This document shows positions 8,783 to 17,972 of a DNA stretch of 64,000 nucleotides, piece after piece. The translations under genes were made by a program, and so were the position numbers. Origin of the DNA: Pseudomonas gingeri (GTDB lineage Bacteria; Pseudomonadota; Gammaproteobacteria; Pseudomonadales; Pseudomonadaceae); contig NZ_JACAOR010000002.1 in the NCBI RefSeq assembly GCF_013386115.1, forward strand, positions 15,163 through 79,162. Direction: 5' to 3'. The notes under the pieces are model-generated. The model ran no database searches, was not told where the DNA came from, and was given only the letters and a program-made list of their open reading frames with translations. Each line of letters starts with the position of its first letter. Position 1 is the first letter of the stretch.

Positions 8783-9571
8783 CTAGCGGAACAACTCTCC
8801 CGGCGTATAACCGAACAGGCCCTTGAAGGCCGCGATATACGCCGAGGTGGAGTCATAGCCGCAGGACAGCGCGGCCCGGGTCACGCTGTCGCCCTCTTCC
8901 AGGGCACTGAGCGACGACAGCAGGCGCATGCGCTGGCGCCAGCCGCGAAAGCTCAGGCCGGTCTCGCGCTGGAACAGGCGCATCAGGGTCTTCTCGGACA
9001 TGCCCAGGCGCACCGCCCATTCGCTCAAGGTCACGCCCTGCTCCGGGCTTTCGATCAACTCGTTGCACAATCCCAACAACCGCGGATGGCGGGGCAACGG
9101 CAGGGAAAAGCCGACCTCCGGCAGACTCGCCAACTGGTCCAGCAACACCTGCACCAACCGCGCCTGGGCGCTGCCCTCCTGGGGATAATCCGCCGGCAGC
9201 AGGCAGAAGCTCTTGATCAGTTCCCGCGCCAGCGGCGTCACCTCCAGCACCCGGCAGCGCTCCGCCGCCCACGGGCAATCCTCGCGGCGCACATACAGGC
9301 TGCGCATTTCCGCCTGCATCGAAGTCACCACCTCATGCTCCAGCCCGGCCGGAATCCACACGCCCCACTGTGGCGGGGCAAAGAAACTGCCTTCGGAGGT
9401 ATGCACCCCGAGCACGCCGCTGATGGCATAGGAAAACTGTACCCAGTCATGGCGGTGGCGCGGCGTCCAGGAGCCGGCATTCAGGCTTTCGGCACGGGCA
9501 TAGAGCGGGCGCGGCAGGGCCGACAGCACGGGAATCTGTCTTTCGGGACCACGTTGTCCGTTGGTCGGCAT
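8783..9571 (-). CDS. AraC-family regulator with N-terminal cupin
   Basis: A 262-aa transcription regulator. Residues about 25-95 form a cupin-like sensing domain (WTPRHRHDWVQFSYAISG, then a glycine-proline turn VWIPAGLEHEV with metal-type histidines). Residues about 160-262 hold the two AraC helix-turn-helix units (LSEWAVRLGMSEKTLMRLFQ and ITRAAL-like SVTRAALSCGYDSTSAYIAAF) ending in GYTPGELFR. This domain order matches small-molecule-responsive AraC proteins that often control a neighbouring efflux or catabolic gene. The nearest leftward gene is a chemoreceptor on the other strand, so the target is unclear. The 11-bp gap to that gene leaves no room for a terminator. Confidence 0.9.
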   Translation of the reverse strand: MPTNGQRGPERQIPVLSALPRPLYARAESLNAGSWTPRHRHDWVQFSYAISGVLGVHTSEGSFFAPPQWGVWIPAGLEHEVVTSMQAEMRSLYVRREDCPWAAERCRVLEVTPLARELIKSFCLLPADYPQEGSAQARLVQVLLDQLASLPEVGFSLPLPRHPRLLGLCNELIESPEQGVTLSEWAVRLGMSEKTLMRLFQRETGLSFRGWRQRMRLLSSLSALEEGDSVTRAALSCGYDSTSAYIAAFKGLFGYTPGELFR

Positions 9572-9727
9572 GGATCACCCTTATGTCGCGCGATGGCTGG
9601 CGGGTGCGACCTTAGGCCAAGAACCTCCCGCCTGACAATGCCTTTGAAAACCTCTTTGCGATCCCAGTGAGCGGCCCTGTATGAGAGCAGCCCTGTGTGA
9701 GAGAGAGCTTGTATGGGAGCGGGCTTA

Positions 9728-9798
9728 TGTGGGAGCGGGCTTGCCCGCGAAGAGGCCAGTGGATGCGCCAAAGGCTTCAGAGGCAAGCCCCTCCCACA
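9728..9798. repeat. REP pair
   Basis: TGTGGGAGCGGGCTTGCCCG at 9728 and the inverse AGGCAAGCCCCTCCCACA at 9781 form a REP doublet, preceded by partial copies (GGGAGCGGGCTTATGTGGGAG, 9715-9734, read in two segments). It sits downstream of the thiolase gene. Confidence 0.8.
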
Positions 9799-9822
9799 GA
9801 GACCGCGAAGCTTTTGGCGGCC

Positions 9823-11100
9823 TCACCGCTCGATAATCGCCGTCACCCCCTGGCCACCGGCGGCACAGATAGAAATCAGGCCGCGCCCCTGGCCCGCCGT
9901 GTCGAGCAGCTTCGCCAGGCTCGCGACGATCCGCCCGCCGGTGGCGGCGAACGGATGCCCGGCCGCCAGGGAACTGCCCTTGACGTTGAGCTTGCCGCGG
10001 TCGATCGAGCCCAGCGGCGCGTCGAGGCCCAGGCGGGTCTTGCAGTACTCGGGATCTTCCCAGGCCTTCAGGGTGCACAGGACCTGGGCGGCGAAAGCCT
10101 CGTGGATCTCGTAGTAGTCGAAATCCTGCAGCGTCAGGTTGTTGCGCGCCAGCAGCCGCGGCACCGCATAGGCCGGCGCCATCAACAGCCCTTCGGCGCC
10201 CTTGACGAAGTCCACCGCCGCCGCTTCGCCGTCACGCAGATAGGCCAGGACCGGCAGCCCGCGCTCCCTGGCCCATTCCTCGCTGCCCAGCAGCACCAGC
10301 GAGGCACCGTCGGTCAGCGGCGTGGAGTTGCCCGCCGTCAGCGTGCCCTTGGCGCTGCGCTCGAACACCGGCTTGAGCGCCGCGAGCTTTTCCAGGGTCA
10401 GGTCCGCACGCAGGTTGTTGTCGCGGGTCAGGCCGAGAAAGGGCGTGAGCAGGTCGTCATGCCAGCCCTCGGCATAGGCCGCGGCCATCTTCTGGTGACT
10501 TTCCAGGGCCAGTTGATCCTGCTCGCCACGGGGAATGTTCCAGGTCTGCGCCATCAACTCGCAGTGCTGCCCCATGGCCAGCCCGGTACGCGGCTCGCCG
10601 TTGCGTGGCAGTTCCGGCTTCAGGTGATGCGGGCGCAATTGCAGCAGCGCCTTGAGCTTGTCGCCGGTGCTTTTGCTTCGATTGATTTGCAACAGGATCT
10701 GTCGAAGGCCTTCGTTGACCCCGATCGGCGCATCGGATGTGGTGTCGACGCCGCCGGCGATACCGCATTCGATCTGCCCCAGGGCAATCTTGTTCGCCAC
10801 CAGCAGGGCCGCTTCCAGCCCGGTGCCGCAGGCCTGCTGGATATCGTAGGCCGGGGTCTGCGGCGACAGCCGCGAGCCCAGCACGCACTCGCGGGTCAGG
10901 TTGAAATCCCGCGAATGCTTGAGCACCGCCCCCGCCGCCACTTCACCGAGGCGCAGGCCATGCAGGTTGAAGCGTTCGATCAGGCCCTCCAGCGCCGCCG
11001 TCAGCATCGCTTGGTTGCTCGCGGTGGCATAAGGGCCATTGGAGCGGGCGAACGGGATGCGGTTGCCCCCGATAATGGCAACACGGCGCAACGAATTCAT
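9823..11100 (-). CDS. FadI/FadA2-like acetyl-CoA acyltransferase (thiolase)
   Basis: A 425-aa cytosolic thiolase. The nucleophile is Cys91 in QQACGTGLEAAL. The catalytic His motif EIHEAFAAQ and the C-terminal GHPFAATGGR and CAAGGQG loops with the second Cys are all present, so it should be active. The length and the start SLRRVAIIGGNRIPFARS resemble FadI-type (trifunctional-complex) and mycobacterial FadA2 thiolases more than biosynthetic PhaA. It is divergent from the long FabG and the MaoC-type hydratase, which together would supply reduction and hydration steps on acyl-CoA or acyl-ACP. The direction of the pathway (degradation or synthesis) is not clear. Confidence 0.9.
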   Translation of the reverse strand: MNSLRRVAIIGGNRIPFARSNGPYATASNQAMLTAALEGLIERFNLHGLRLGEVAAGAVLKHSRDFNLTRECVLGSRLSPQTPAYDIQQACGTGLEAALLVANKIALGQIECGIAGGVDTTSDAPIGVNEGLRQILLQINRSKSTGDKLKALLQLRPHHLKPELPRNGEPRTGLAMGQHCELMAQTWNIPRGEQDQLALESHQKMAAAYAEGWHDDLLTPFLGLTRDNNLRADLTLEKLAALKPVFERSAKGTLTAGNSTPLTDGASLVLLGSEEWARERGLPVLAYLRDGEAAAVDFVKGAEGLLMAPAYAVPRLLARNNLTLQDFDYYEIHEAFAAQVLCTLKAWEDPEYCKTRLGLDAPLGSIDRGKLNVKGSSLAAGHPFAATGGRIVASLAKLLDTAGQGRGLISICAAGGQGVTAIIER

Positions 11101-11220
11101 AAAAAACTCCCTATTATTTGAGTGACATTGCCGCTAAAAGAGTAGGCCCTTTCCTGCAAAACGAACCAGTGACGGTCCTTTGCGGTCAACCTTTGAACCC
11201 CTGCCGCCGGAGAGCGTTCC

Positions 11221-12573
11221 ATGTCTGACCGTTATATCGACTTCGCCAACTCGACAATCGGTCAACGCCTGGTAGGCGCCCTCGGCCTGCCGGCGCCGAC
11301 ACGCCTGGAACGCTGGCAAGCCGGACGCCTGCGACCGGTGGAAGGCGCCCTGCTCCTGGGCGGCGGGCCACTGGCGGCAAAAGTCGGCGCATTCGCCCTG
11401 CGGCTGACCGATGCCGTCTATAGCTACGGCAGCGACGTGCCGGGATGCACCGCCTGGATTCCCGGCCACGGACCGAAGCTCAAGGCCCTGGTATTCGACG
11501 CCAGCGCGATTGTGCAGACCGACCAGCTCAAGCAGTTGCGCGAATTCTTCCAGCCGTTGCTGAGGAACCTGGAGTCCTGCGCCCATGTGGTGATCCTCGG
11601 CCGCGCCCCGCAAAGCCTGCGCGATCCTTTCGCGGCCAGTGCGCAACGGGCCCTGGAGGGCTTCAGCCGGTCGCTGGCCAAGGAATTGCGCAACGGCGGC
11701 ACCTTGCAGTTGTTGCGGGTCGACGAGGATGCCGAAGATCAGCTCGAAGGCGCACTGCGCTTCTTTCTGTCGCCGAAGAGCGCCTACGTCAGCGGCCAGG
11801 TGCTGCACCTGGCGGCCTGCGCCAGCCAGGTCCAGGACTGGAGCCGCCCGCTGGCCGGGCGCAAGGCGCTGGTCACCGGCGCGGCGCGCGGTATCGGTGC
11901 GGCGATTGCCGAAACCCTGGCCCGCGACGGCGCCGAGATCATCCTGCTGGACGTACCACAGGCCAAGGCCGACCTCGATGCCCTCGCCGCCCGTCTCGGC
12001 GCGCGCAGCATTGCCCTGGACATCTGTGCCGAAGACGCCGCCACGCAACTGGTCGAGCAACTGCCCGATGGCCTCGATATTCTCGTCCACAACGCCGGCA
12101 TCACCCGCGACAAGACCCTGGCGAACATGACGCCCGAGTTCTGGGACGCGGTACTGGCCGTCAACCTCAATGCCCCGCAGGTGCTGACCCGCGCCCTGCT
12201 CGACAGCGGCACCCTGCACGATGCCGGCCGGGTGATCCTGCTGGCGTCCATCAGCGGCATTGCCGGCAATCGCGGCCAGACCAACTATGCCGCGAGCAAG
12301 GCCGGGCTGATCGGCCTGGCCCAGGCCTGGGCCCCGCTGCTGGGCGAACGCGGCATCAGCATCAACGCCGTGGCCCCCGGTTTTATCGAGACACAGATGA
12401 CCGCGCATATTCCCTTCGCCCTGCGCGAAGCCGGACGACGCATGAGCTCCCTGGGCCAGGGCGGCCTGCCCCAGGACGTCGCCGAGGCGGTGGCCTGGCT
12501 CGCCCAGCCGGGCTCGGGAGCGCTCAGCGGTCAAGCCTTGAGGGTCTGCGGACAAAGTGTATTGGGGGCCTGA
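11221..12573 (+). CDS. high-molecular-weight 3-oxoacyl-(ACP/CoA) reductase, FabG4-like
   Basis: A 450-aa two-domain short-chain dehydrogenase. Residues about 1-205 form an N-terminal degenerate Rossmann-like domain. Residues about 210-450 are a full SDR: cofactor loop TGAARGIGAAIA, NAG motif HNAGITRDK, catalytic Ser in LLASISGIAGNRGQ and YAASK. Ordinary FabG is about 245 aa; the extra half is the hallmark of the HMw FabG class (M. tuberculosis FabG4), which prefers NADH and longer 3-ketoacyl-CoA substrates. The start follows a CGGAGAG site. The hydratase gene begins 2 bp after the stop. Confidence 0.9.
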   Translation: MSDRYIDFANSTIGQRLVGALGLPAPTRLERWQAGRLRPVEGALLLGGGPLAAKVGAFALRLTDAVYSYGSDVPGCTAWIPGHGPKLKALVFDASAIVQTDQLKQLREFFQPLLRNLESCAHVVILGRAPQSLRDPFAASAQRALEGFSRSLAKELRNGGTLQLLRVDEDAEDQLEGALRFFLSPKSAYVSGQVLHLAACASQVQDWSRPLAGRKALVTGAARGIGAAIAETLARDGAEIILLDVPQAKADLDALAARLGARSIALDICAEDAATQLVEQLPDGLDILVHNAGITRDKTLANMTPEFWDAVLAVNLNAPQVLTRALLDSGTLHDAGRVILLASISGIAGNRGQTNYAASKAGLIGLAQAWAPLLGERGISINAVAPGFIETQMTAHIPFALREAGRRMSSLGQGGLPQDVAEAVAWLAQPGSGALSGQALRVCGQSVLGA

Positions 12574-12575
12574 AC

Positions 12576-13430
12576 ATGCAAGTGAATTGGCAGTACCTGA
12601 CCATTGCCCCCGGGCTGCCGGGGTTGTACGTACGGGCCGCCCGGCGGCGCAAGATCACCGGTACCCAGTTGCCGGCCGAGGGCCTGTGCTGCTGGGTCAC
12701 CGTCGACACCAAGCGTCTGGCGGCCTACCGCAAGGTCTGTGGATTTGCCGATACCGGCCTGATGCCGGCGACCTATCCCCATGTGCTGGCATTTCCCCTG
12801 CAAATGCAGTTGCTCACCGCCAAGGATTTTCCCTTCCCCCTGATGGGCTTGGTCCATTTGAGCAACCGCATCCGCATCCTGCGTCCGCTGGGCGGGGTCA
12901 CCAGCCTGCGGGTCGGCGTCCAGGTGCAGAACCTGCAGCCCCATGCCAAGGGCGCGACCTTCGACCTGCTGACCCAGGTCGACGATGCCCTGGGGCCGTT
13001 GTGGGAAGCCGAGAGCCGCATGCTCTGCCGCGGAGTCGAGCTGGCGGGGGATGCGCCCGAGGAAGTCGACCGGCAACCTGGAGAACTGGCCGAACTGACC
13101 CGCTGGCAATGCCCGGCCGATATCGGCCGCCAATACGCCAGGGTTTCCGGCGACTACAACCCAATCCACCTGAGCGCTCTCAGTGCCAGGCTGTTCGGCT
13201 TTCCCCAGGCCATCGCCCATGGCCTGTGGAACAAGGCGCGGACGCTGGCCGCCCTGGGCAATCACCTGCCAGCGGCGAATATCGAAATCGACGTGACCTT
13301 CCGCAAGCCGGTGCGCCTGCCCAACGAAGTGCTGCTGTATGCCAGTGCGCCGGGATCGAGCGGGGAACTGCGCCTGACCGGCGCCGGAGAGCTGGAGCAC
13401 ATGACCGGCAACTGGCATCCCATCGGCTGA
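12576..13430 (+). CDS. MaoC-like 3-hydroxyacyl dehydratase/hydratase (HtdX-like)
   Basis: A 284-aa double-hotdog protein. The C-terminal half has the hydratase-2 motif: YARVSGDYNPIHLS with Asp and His as catalytic pair, then FGFPQAIAHGLW. The N-terminal hotdog is degenerate, as in HtdX/HtdY-type enzymes. It would interconvert (R)-3-hydroxyacyl and trans-2-enoyl thioesters. The ATG at 12576 is 2 bp after the FabG stop and marks tight translational coupling. Together with the thiolase it completes three of the four steps of a fatty-acyl cycle; an acyl-CoA dehydrogenase or enoyl reductase is not nearby. Confidence 0.85.
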   Translation: MQVNWQYLTIAPGLPGLYVRAARRRKITGTQLPAEGLCCWVTVDTKRLAAYRKVCGFADTGLMPATYPHVLAFPLQMQLLTAKDFPFPLMGLVHLSNRIRILRPLGGVTSLRVGVQVQNLQPHAKGATFDLLTQVDDALGPLWEAESRMLCRGVELAGDAPEEVDRQPGELAELTRWQCPADIGRQYARVSGDYNPIHLSALSARLFGFPQAIAHGLWNKARTLAALGNHLPAANIEIDVTFRKPVRLPNEVLLYASAPGSSGELRLTGAGELEHMTGNWHPIG

Positions 13431-13565
13431 GCCACGACCGCCAAGCTGACAGCTTGCTGACCGTGATGAATATTTCATCCGCCCGCGGTGTTCTCCCAGT
13501 AGCAAGGCCCTTGCTTCCCGTTCTCATCCGCCGGAAGCTAGTCGCCTTGAAGGAGAACACTGCGC

Positions 13566-13871
13566 ATGAACCTCGACGAACTGACCCAACGCCTGCACGG
13601 CATCCGTGATCGCAACGACTGGAAACAATTCCACAGCCCGAAAAACCTGGCGATGGCCGCCAGCGTGGAAATGGCCGAGCTGGTGGAGATCTTCCAGTGG
13701 CTGACGGAAGCCCAGTCGCGCCAGTTGCCGGCGGAAAAGCTGGCCCATGCCGGGCAGGAAGTCGGTGACATCATCCTTTATCTCCTGCTGCTGTGCAGCG
13801 AACTGGGGCTGGACATGAACGAAGTGGTGCGGGCCAAGCTGGCCGACAGCGAACGGCGGTTTGCCCAATGA
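13566..13871 (+). CDS. MazG-like nucleotide pyrophosphohydrolase (dCTPase type)
   Basis: A 101-aa all-alpha NTP pyrophosphatase. It has the EXXE-(12-28)-EXXD metal signature, with EMAELVEIFQW followed by QEVGDIILYL, and the substrate-pocket start DWKQFHSPKNLAMA. This looks closer to the DCTPP1/RS21-C6 group, which clears dCTP and modified dCTP, than to E. coli MazG. An AAGGAGA site precedes the ATG. Its last four bases (ATGA) are the start of cmoM, so the two are co-translated. Confidence 0.88.
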   Translation: MNLDELTQRLHGIRDRNDWKQFHSPKNLAMAASVEMAELVEIFQWLTEAQSRQLPAEKLAHAGQEVGDIILYLLLLCSELGLDMNEVVRAKLADSERRFAQ

Positions 13872-14617
13872 GCGACCGTCATTTCGATCAACTGGCCACG
13901 CGCTTCGCCGAGAAGATCTACGGCGGTGCCAAGGGGGCGATCCGCCTGGCGGTGCTCCAGGCCGACCTCGCCGAAACCCTGCCGGACCGGCCATTGCGGG
14001 TACTGGACATCGGTGCCGGGCTGGGCCATATGTCGTTGTGGCTGGCCGAGCGCGGTCACCAGGTCACCCTCGCCGAACCCGCCGAGCCGATGCTCGAAGG
14101 GGCACGCCAGCGCTTCGCCGAGGCCGGCCAGCCGGCGACCTTTATCCAGGCGCCCTGGCAGGACCTGCTCGGGCAACTCACCGAGCCCTATGACCTGGTG
14201 CTGTGCCATGCGGTGCTGGAATGGCTGGCCGAACCCCATGCGATCCTGCCGGTGCTGCACCAGTTGACGCGACCACAGGGTTGGCTGTCCCTGGCCTTCT
14301 ACAACCGTGATGCGCTGATCTACCGGAATCTGCTCAAGGGCCATTTCCGCAAGATGCGCAAGAACGACATGGCCGGCGAAAAGCAGAGCCTGACCCCGCA
14401 GCAGCCCCTCGATCCACGGGAGCTGGCGGCGCGACTCGAAGGCCTGTGGGCAGTCGAGACCCAGAGTGGCGTGCGGGTCTTCCACGACTACATGCCGGTC
14501 GAGTTCCAGGCCCGTGCCGAACTGATCGACCTGCTGGAAATGGAGCTGGCCCATCGTCGTCACCCAAGCTTTGCCGGGCTTGGGCGTTACCTGCACTGGA
14601 TCTGCCGTCCGGTGTGA
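13868..14617 (+). CDS. cmoM: tRNA 5-carboxymethoxyuridine methyltransferase CmoM
   Basis: A 249-aa SAM-dependent methyltransferase (formerly SmtA). It methylates cmo5U at tRNA position 34 to mcmo5U. The N-terminus [21 protein letters not shown] is characteristic of CmoM. SAM motif I is [12 protein letters not shown] with the acidic end AEPAE, and motif IV is [12 protein letters not shown]. The start at 13868 overlaps the MazG stop (ATGA); the upstream frame from 13793 is ignored. Length is close to E. coli CmoM (about 260 aa). Confidence 0.88.
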   Translation: MSDRHFDQLATRFAEKIYGGAKGAIRLAVLQADLAETLPDRPLRVLDIGAGLGHMSLWLAERGHQVTLAEPAEPMLEGARQRFAEAGQPATFIQAPWQDLLGQLTEPYDLVLCHAVLEWLAEPHAILPVLHQLTRPQGWLSLAFYNRDALIYRNLLKGHFRKMRKNDMAGEKQSLTPQQPLDPRELAARLEGLWAVETQSGVRVFHDYMPVEFQARAELIDLLEMELAHRRHPSFAGLGRYLHWICRPV

Positions 14618-14630
14618 TGCGGAGGATGCA

Positions 14631-15239
14631 ATGAATCGCCGTTTTGTCCTGTTGACACTGTGCCTGGGGCTCGCCGCCTGTTCGAGCCCGAACCCTTATA
14701 CCGCCGACTCGCGGCCGATCCCGCCGGCCCCACCGCAGGCGGCCGGGACCCTGGACCTGAGCGCGTACCCGGCACCGGCCCGCGACTATGGCCGCTATCG
14801 CACCTGGGCCTGGCTCAATGACCGGCTGCCCGCCGGCACGACCTGGGCCGATTCGGCGCAACTGGCCGAGATGGTCGGCAACGCCCTCGACGAGCAGGGT
14901 TTGCGGCCGCGTCGCGCCGGTGCCCCGGCAGACCTGCGGGTCAGTGCCGACGTGCATCTGGAAAAACGCCTGCGCCAGGTCCAGGAAGACTATGGCTATG
15001 CCGGCGCCTACGGTGGTGGTCCGTACGGAAACCGCTACGGTATGTATAACAGCGTGCCGATCGTGCGCACCTATGAAGTCCAGGTGCTCGTAGCGCGCAT
15101 CAGCCTGTTCGACGCCGCGACCGGTCAGCCGGTCTGGAGCGCCAGTGCTGAAACCAGCAGCCAGGGCAACCAGCTCGAACGCGCGGATGCCTTGCGCGAA
15201 GCGGTGCACAAAGCCCTGGCCGCGTATCCACCCAGCTAG
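14631..15239 (+). CDS. DUF4136 lipoprotein
   Basis: A 202-aa lipoprotein with signal peptide and lipobox LAAC (Cys17) and Ser at +2, which predicts sorting to the outer membrane. The mature part shows the DUF4136 pattern: [10 protein letters not shown] near the start, a helix with [26 protein letters not shown], a Tyr/Gly-rich stretch ([14 protein letters not shown]), and a final [23 protein letters not shown] beta block. The role is unknown. GGAGG precedes the ATG. It may share the MazG-cmoM transcript (13-bp gap). It is a diverged paralogue of the next gene. Confidence 0.85.
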   Translation: MNRRFVLLTLCLGLAACSSPNPYTADSRPIPPAPPQAAGTLDLSAYPAPARDYGRYRTWAWLNDRLPAGTTWADSAQLAEMVGNALDEQGLRPRRAGAPADLRVSADVHLEKRLRQVQEDYGYAGAYGGGPYGNRYGMYNSVPIVRTYEVQVLVARISLFDAATGQPVWSASAETSSQGNQLERADALREAVHKALAAYPPS

Positions 15240-15269
15240 ACAACCTCGCCAGGCAACCGGAGAAAAATC

Positions 15270-15833
15270 ATGTTCCGCCGTCTCGCTTTAGTAGCTTTCG
15301 CTGTGCTGCTCAGTGCCTGCCAAACCGCCCAGGTCAGCCACGACTTCGACGCCAGCCGCGATTTCGCGGCGTATCGCAGCTGGAGCTGGAAAGAACCCGC
15401 CCTGCAATATCGGCCGGACGATCCACGGATCAAGAGTGACCTGACCGAGCAACGCATCCGCCAGGCGGTCAGTGAACAGCTCGACCAGCGTGGCTTGCGT
15501 CCTGCACCGGCCGGTGGCAAGGCCGATGTGCGGGTGCAGGCCTACCTGATCGTCGACAACCGCCAGCAGCAGATCAGCACCAACTACGGCGGTGGCTGGG
15601 GTGGCCCATGGCGTGGCGGCGGCTTCTGGGGCGGCCCGGGATACAGCGAAACCCGCAATGTCGACTATCAGGTCGCGACGATCCAGGTCGACCTGCTCGA
15701 TGGCAAGGACGGCAAGCTGGTCTGGCGCGGCAGTGCCGAGCAGGTGGTCAACGAAACGCCAACCCCGGCCGAGCGCAGCGCCGCCATCAACAAGACCGTG
15801 GCCCAGGTGATGGCGAACTATCCGCCCCGCTAG
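15270..15833 (+). CDS. DUF4136 lipoprotein (paralogue)
   Basis: A 187-aa lipoprotein. The lipobox LSAC places the lipid on Cys17, and Gln at +2 predicts the outer membrane. It aligns by eye with the upstream protein: DFAAYRSWSW, EQLDQRGLRPAPAGGKADVRV, a Gly/Trp loop (GGGWGGPWRGGGFWGG), then IQVDLLDGKDGKLVWRGSAE. The gap is 30 bp with a CCGGAGAAA ribosome site. The function is unknown; tandem duplicates of this family are common in Pseudomonas. Confidence 0.87.
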   Translation: MFRRLALVAFAVLLSACQTAQVSHDFDASRDFAAYRSWSWKEPALQYRPDDPRIKSDLTEQRIRQAVSEQLDQRGLRPAPAGGKADVRVQAYLIVDNRQQQISTNYGGGWGGPWRGGGFWGGPGYSETRNVDYQVATIQVDLLDGKDGKLVWRGSAEQVVNETPTPAERSAAINKTVAQVMANYPPR

Positions 15834-15992
15834 CAGCTAGCGGCAGCCCAGGCGCCAATACACTTCTGCCCCTCCCGCCTTCCATCAGTCGCCAAACCGG
15901 CGACTCGCCAGCCCCCCCTTCCAGCCTTGACTACACTGCCATGCAATACAGGAAAGTAAGCGCTCGGCCATGCGCCGGCAAAGGAGTGCTCG

Positions 15993-17972
15993 ATGTCTTT
16001 CCCTCGCCGTCCAATGGCGTTCCGCGGCCCGTCGAGGCAACGCGGCGCAATCGGCCTGATGGCCGCCCTGACCCTGGGGCTGGCGCTGTTGTGCATGGTG
16101 GTGGTGGTTGATAGCGGGCGGTTGTATCTGGAAAAGCGCTCATTGCAACGAGTAGCGGATTCGGCGGCGCTGGAAGCCATGAGCCGGGGGGGAAATTGCG
16201 TCGCGCCGGACGTTACAGCTGCCAGCTATGCCAATCAGAATGCCGTACGCAATGCCTTTGTCGTCGCCAACGGCAATCGCACGCTCACCACGACCTGCGG
16301 AACACTGGTGACCGGCGCCAACAATATTCGAACCTTCTCCGCCGACGCCACGAAATCCCAGGCCATCCGGGTGGTCGCCACCAGGACTGTCCCCACCAGT
16401 ATTGCAGCCGGCATAGGTGCACTGTTCTCCGGCGCCGCCAACCTGAACACGACACTGACGGCGACCGCCGTTGCCTCCCCAAAACCTTTGCCGCCGCTGG
16501 CACAGTTGACCATTCGCAGCACGCTGGTCACGGTCGATTCGAGCAAATCAGCGGCCCTCAACCTGTTGCTCGGTCAGATGCTGGGGGGCAACCTCAATCT
16601 GAGCGTGGCGGGTTGGCAAGGCCTGGTCGATACCAATATCAACCTGCTGAGCTACATGAACCAACTGGCAATCGATCTGCACCTGTCTGCCGGAGACTAC
16701 AACAGTGTTCTCAGCACCAATACCACCCTGACACGGCTGATTGATACAGCGATTACGGTCTTGACGGCGGGAGGGACGACGACCAGCATCGCAGTCAGCG
16801 GGCTGACCGACCTCAAAGCTGCGGTGGGCAATACCCAGGTCAAGTTAGGCGACTTGCTCAAACTGCAAACCGCAACGCCGTCCTCCGGACTGGACGCCAC
16901 CCTTCAAGTCTTTCAACTGGTCGAAGCATTCGTCCAGTTGGCAAATACCAAGAACGGCGCCGTCGCGAGCATACCGCTCAGCATCCCGGGATTGCTCAAT
17001 GGCGGCGTCAAAGTGCAAGTCATCGAGCCTCCTCAGCTTTCCGCGACAGGTAATCCGCAGACAGCCATCGATAACCCCAATGATCCTGCCAGTCAGATTT
17101 ATGTCCGCACTGCCCAAGTACGGACGATCGTCACATTGAGCCTGCCGGTACTGGATACTCCTCTCGTCAACGGCGTGCTGACGGGGCTCGTGGGAACACT
17201 CTCGGATACGTTGAACAATCTTCTGCACCTGAACATCGTGGGTGCATTGAACAGTCTACTTTGCCCGGTATCGTGTCAGAGGACCGACCTTAAAGTGCTG
17301 CCCACCGCCAGCATCAATATTGATCTCGAGGTCGGTAGTGCCGACAGCCACGTTACCGGATTCACTTGTTTGAATGACGCGACCAAGACACTGACTACAC
17401 AAACCAATGCTTCGCTGGTCAAGGTAAAAGTCGGCTCCTTCGACCCTTCACACGCATTTGACTCTTCGAGCGACATAGTTGTAGCGCCGCTCCCCCTGGT
17501 GGATATTGGCGTAGTTACGTGCTCGCTTTTGGGAGGCTGCATCCCATCCACCCGAGTTCCATTTTATGGAGGAGGGATTGGATTGAGCATCGACAGCACG
17601 GCTGGTAATGCCACGGCAAACCGCAGTACCCACCAGTACAACCAGCCGCCGGAAATCAAACAACCTCCGCAATACTGGACGCAACCCACCTCCAACATCG
17701 TGGGAGATCTCACCGGGGCACTCACAGGCCTGAAGTTGAATATCTACAAACCGACAGGTTCGAATGTCCTGGGCAGCTTGCTGACAGGGATCGGCAACGT
17801 TCTCAACGATCTGAACACCACTCTGGGGGGCATAATCAGCGACGTGCTAACACCGCTACTCAATCCGATCTTGAACGGATTACTCAATAATCTTGGTATC
17901 AACCTGAATCAGATCGAAGTCGGCGCCAACCTCAGTTGCAAGCCACCGGGACGGGCCGAACTGGTGATCTAG
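15993..17972 (+). CDS. tadG: TadG-like Flp pilus assembly protein
   Basis: A 659-aa protein anchored by an N-terminal TadE/TadG-type hydrophobic helix (RGAIGLMAALTLGLALLCMVVVV) followed by DSGRLYLEKRSLQRVADSAALEA, the usual Tad domain. The rest is periplasmic, Thr/Ser/Asn-rich and beta-like, and ends with Leu/Gly/Asn repeats (LGSLLTGIGNVLNDLN, LLNPILNGLLNNLG). It lacks the Glu+5 of cleaved prepilins, so it is probably not processed. AAGGAG precedes the ATG. It converges on pprA with a 4-bp overlap of the 3' ends, with fppA-pprB further right. Confidence 0.85.
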   Translation: MSFPRRPMAFRGPSRQRGAIGLMAALTLGLALLCMVVVVDSGRLYLEKRSLQRVADSAALEAMSRGGNCVAPDVTAASYANQNAVRNAFVVANGNRTLTTTCGTLVTGANNIRTFSADATKSQAIRVVATRTVPTSIAAGIGALFSGAANLNTTLTATAVASPKPLPPLAQLTIRSTLVTVDSSKSAALNLLLGQMLGGNLNLSVAGWQGLVDTNINLLSYMNQLAIDLHLSAGDYNSVLSTNTTLTRLIDTAITVLTAGGTTTSIAVSGLTDLKAAVGNTQVKLGDLLKLQTATPSSGLDATLQVFQLVEAFVQLANTKNGAVASIPLSIPGLLNGGVKVQVIEPPQLSATGNPQTAIDNPNDPASQIYVRTAQVRTIVTLSLPVLDTPLVNGVLTGLVGTLSDTLNNLLHLNIVGALNSLLCPVSCQRTDLKVLPTASINIDLEVGSADSHVTGFTCLNDATKTLTTQTNASLVKVKVGSFDPSHAFDSSSDIVVAPLPLVDIGVVTCSLLGGCIPSTRVPFYGGGIGLSIDSTAGNATANRSTHQYNQPPEIKQPPQYWTQPTSNIVGDLTGALTGLKLNIYKPTGSNVLGSLLTGIGNVLNDLNTTLGGIISDVLTPLLNPILNGLLNNLGINLNQIEVGANLSCKPPGRAELVI

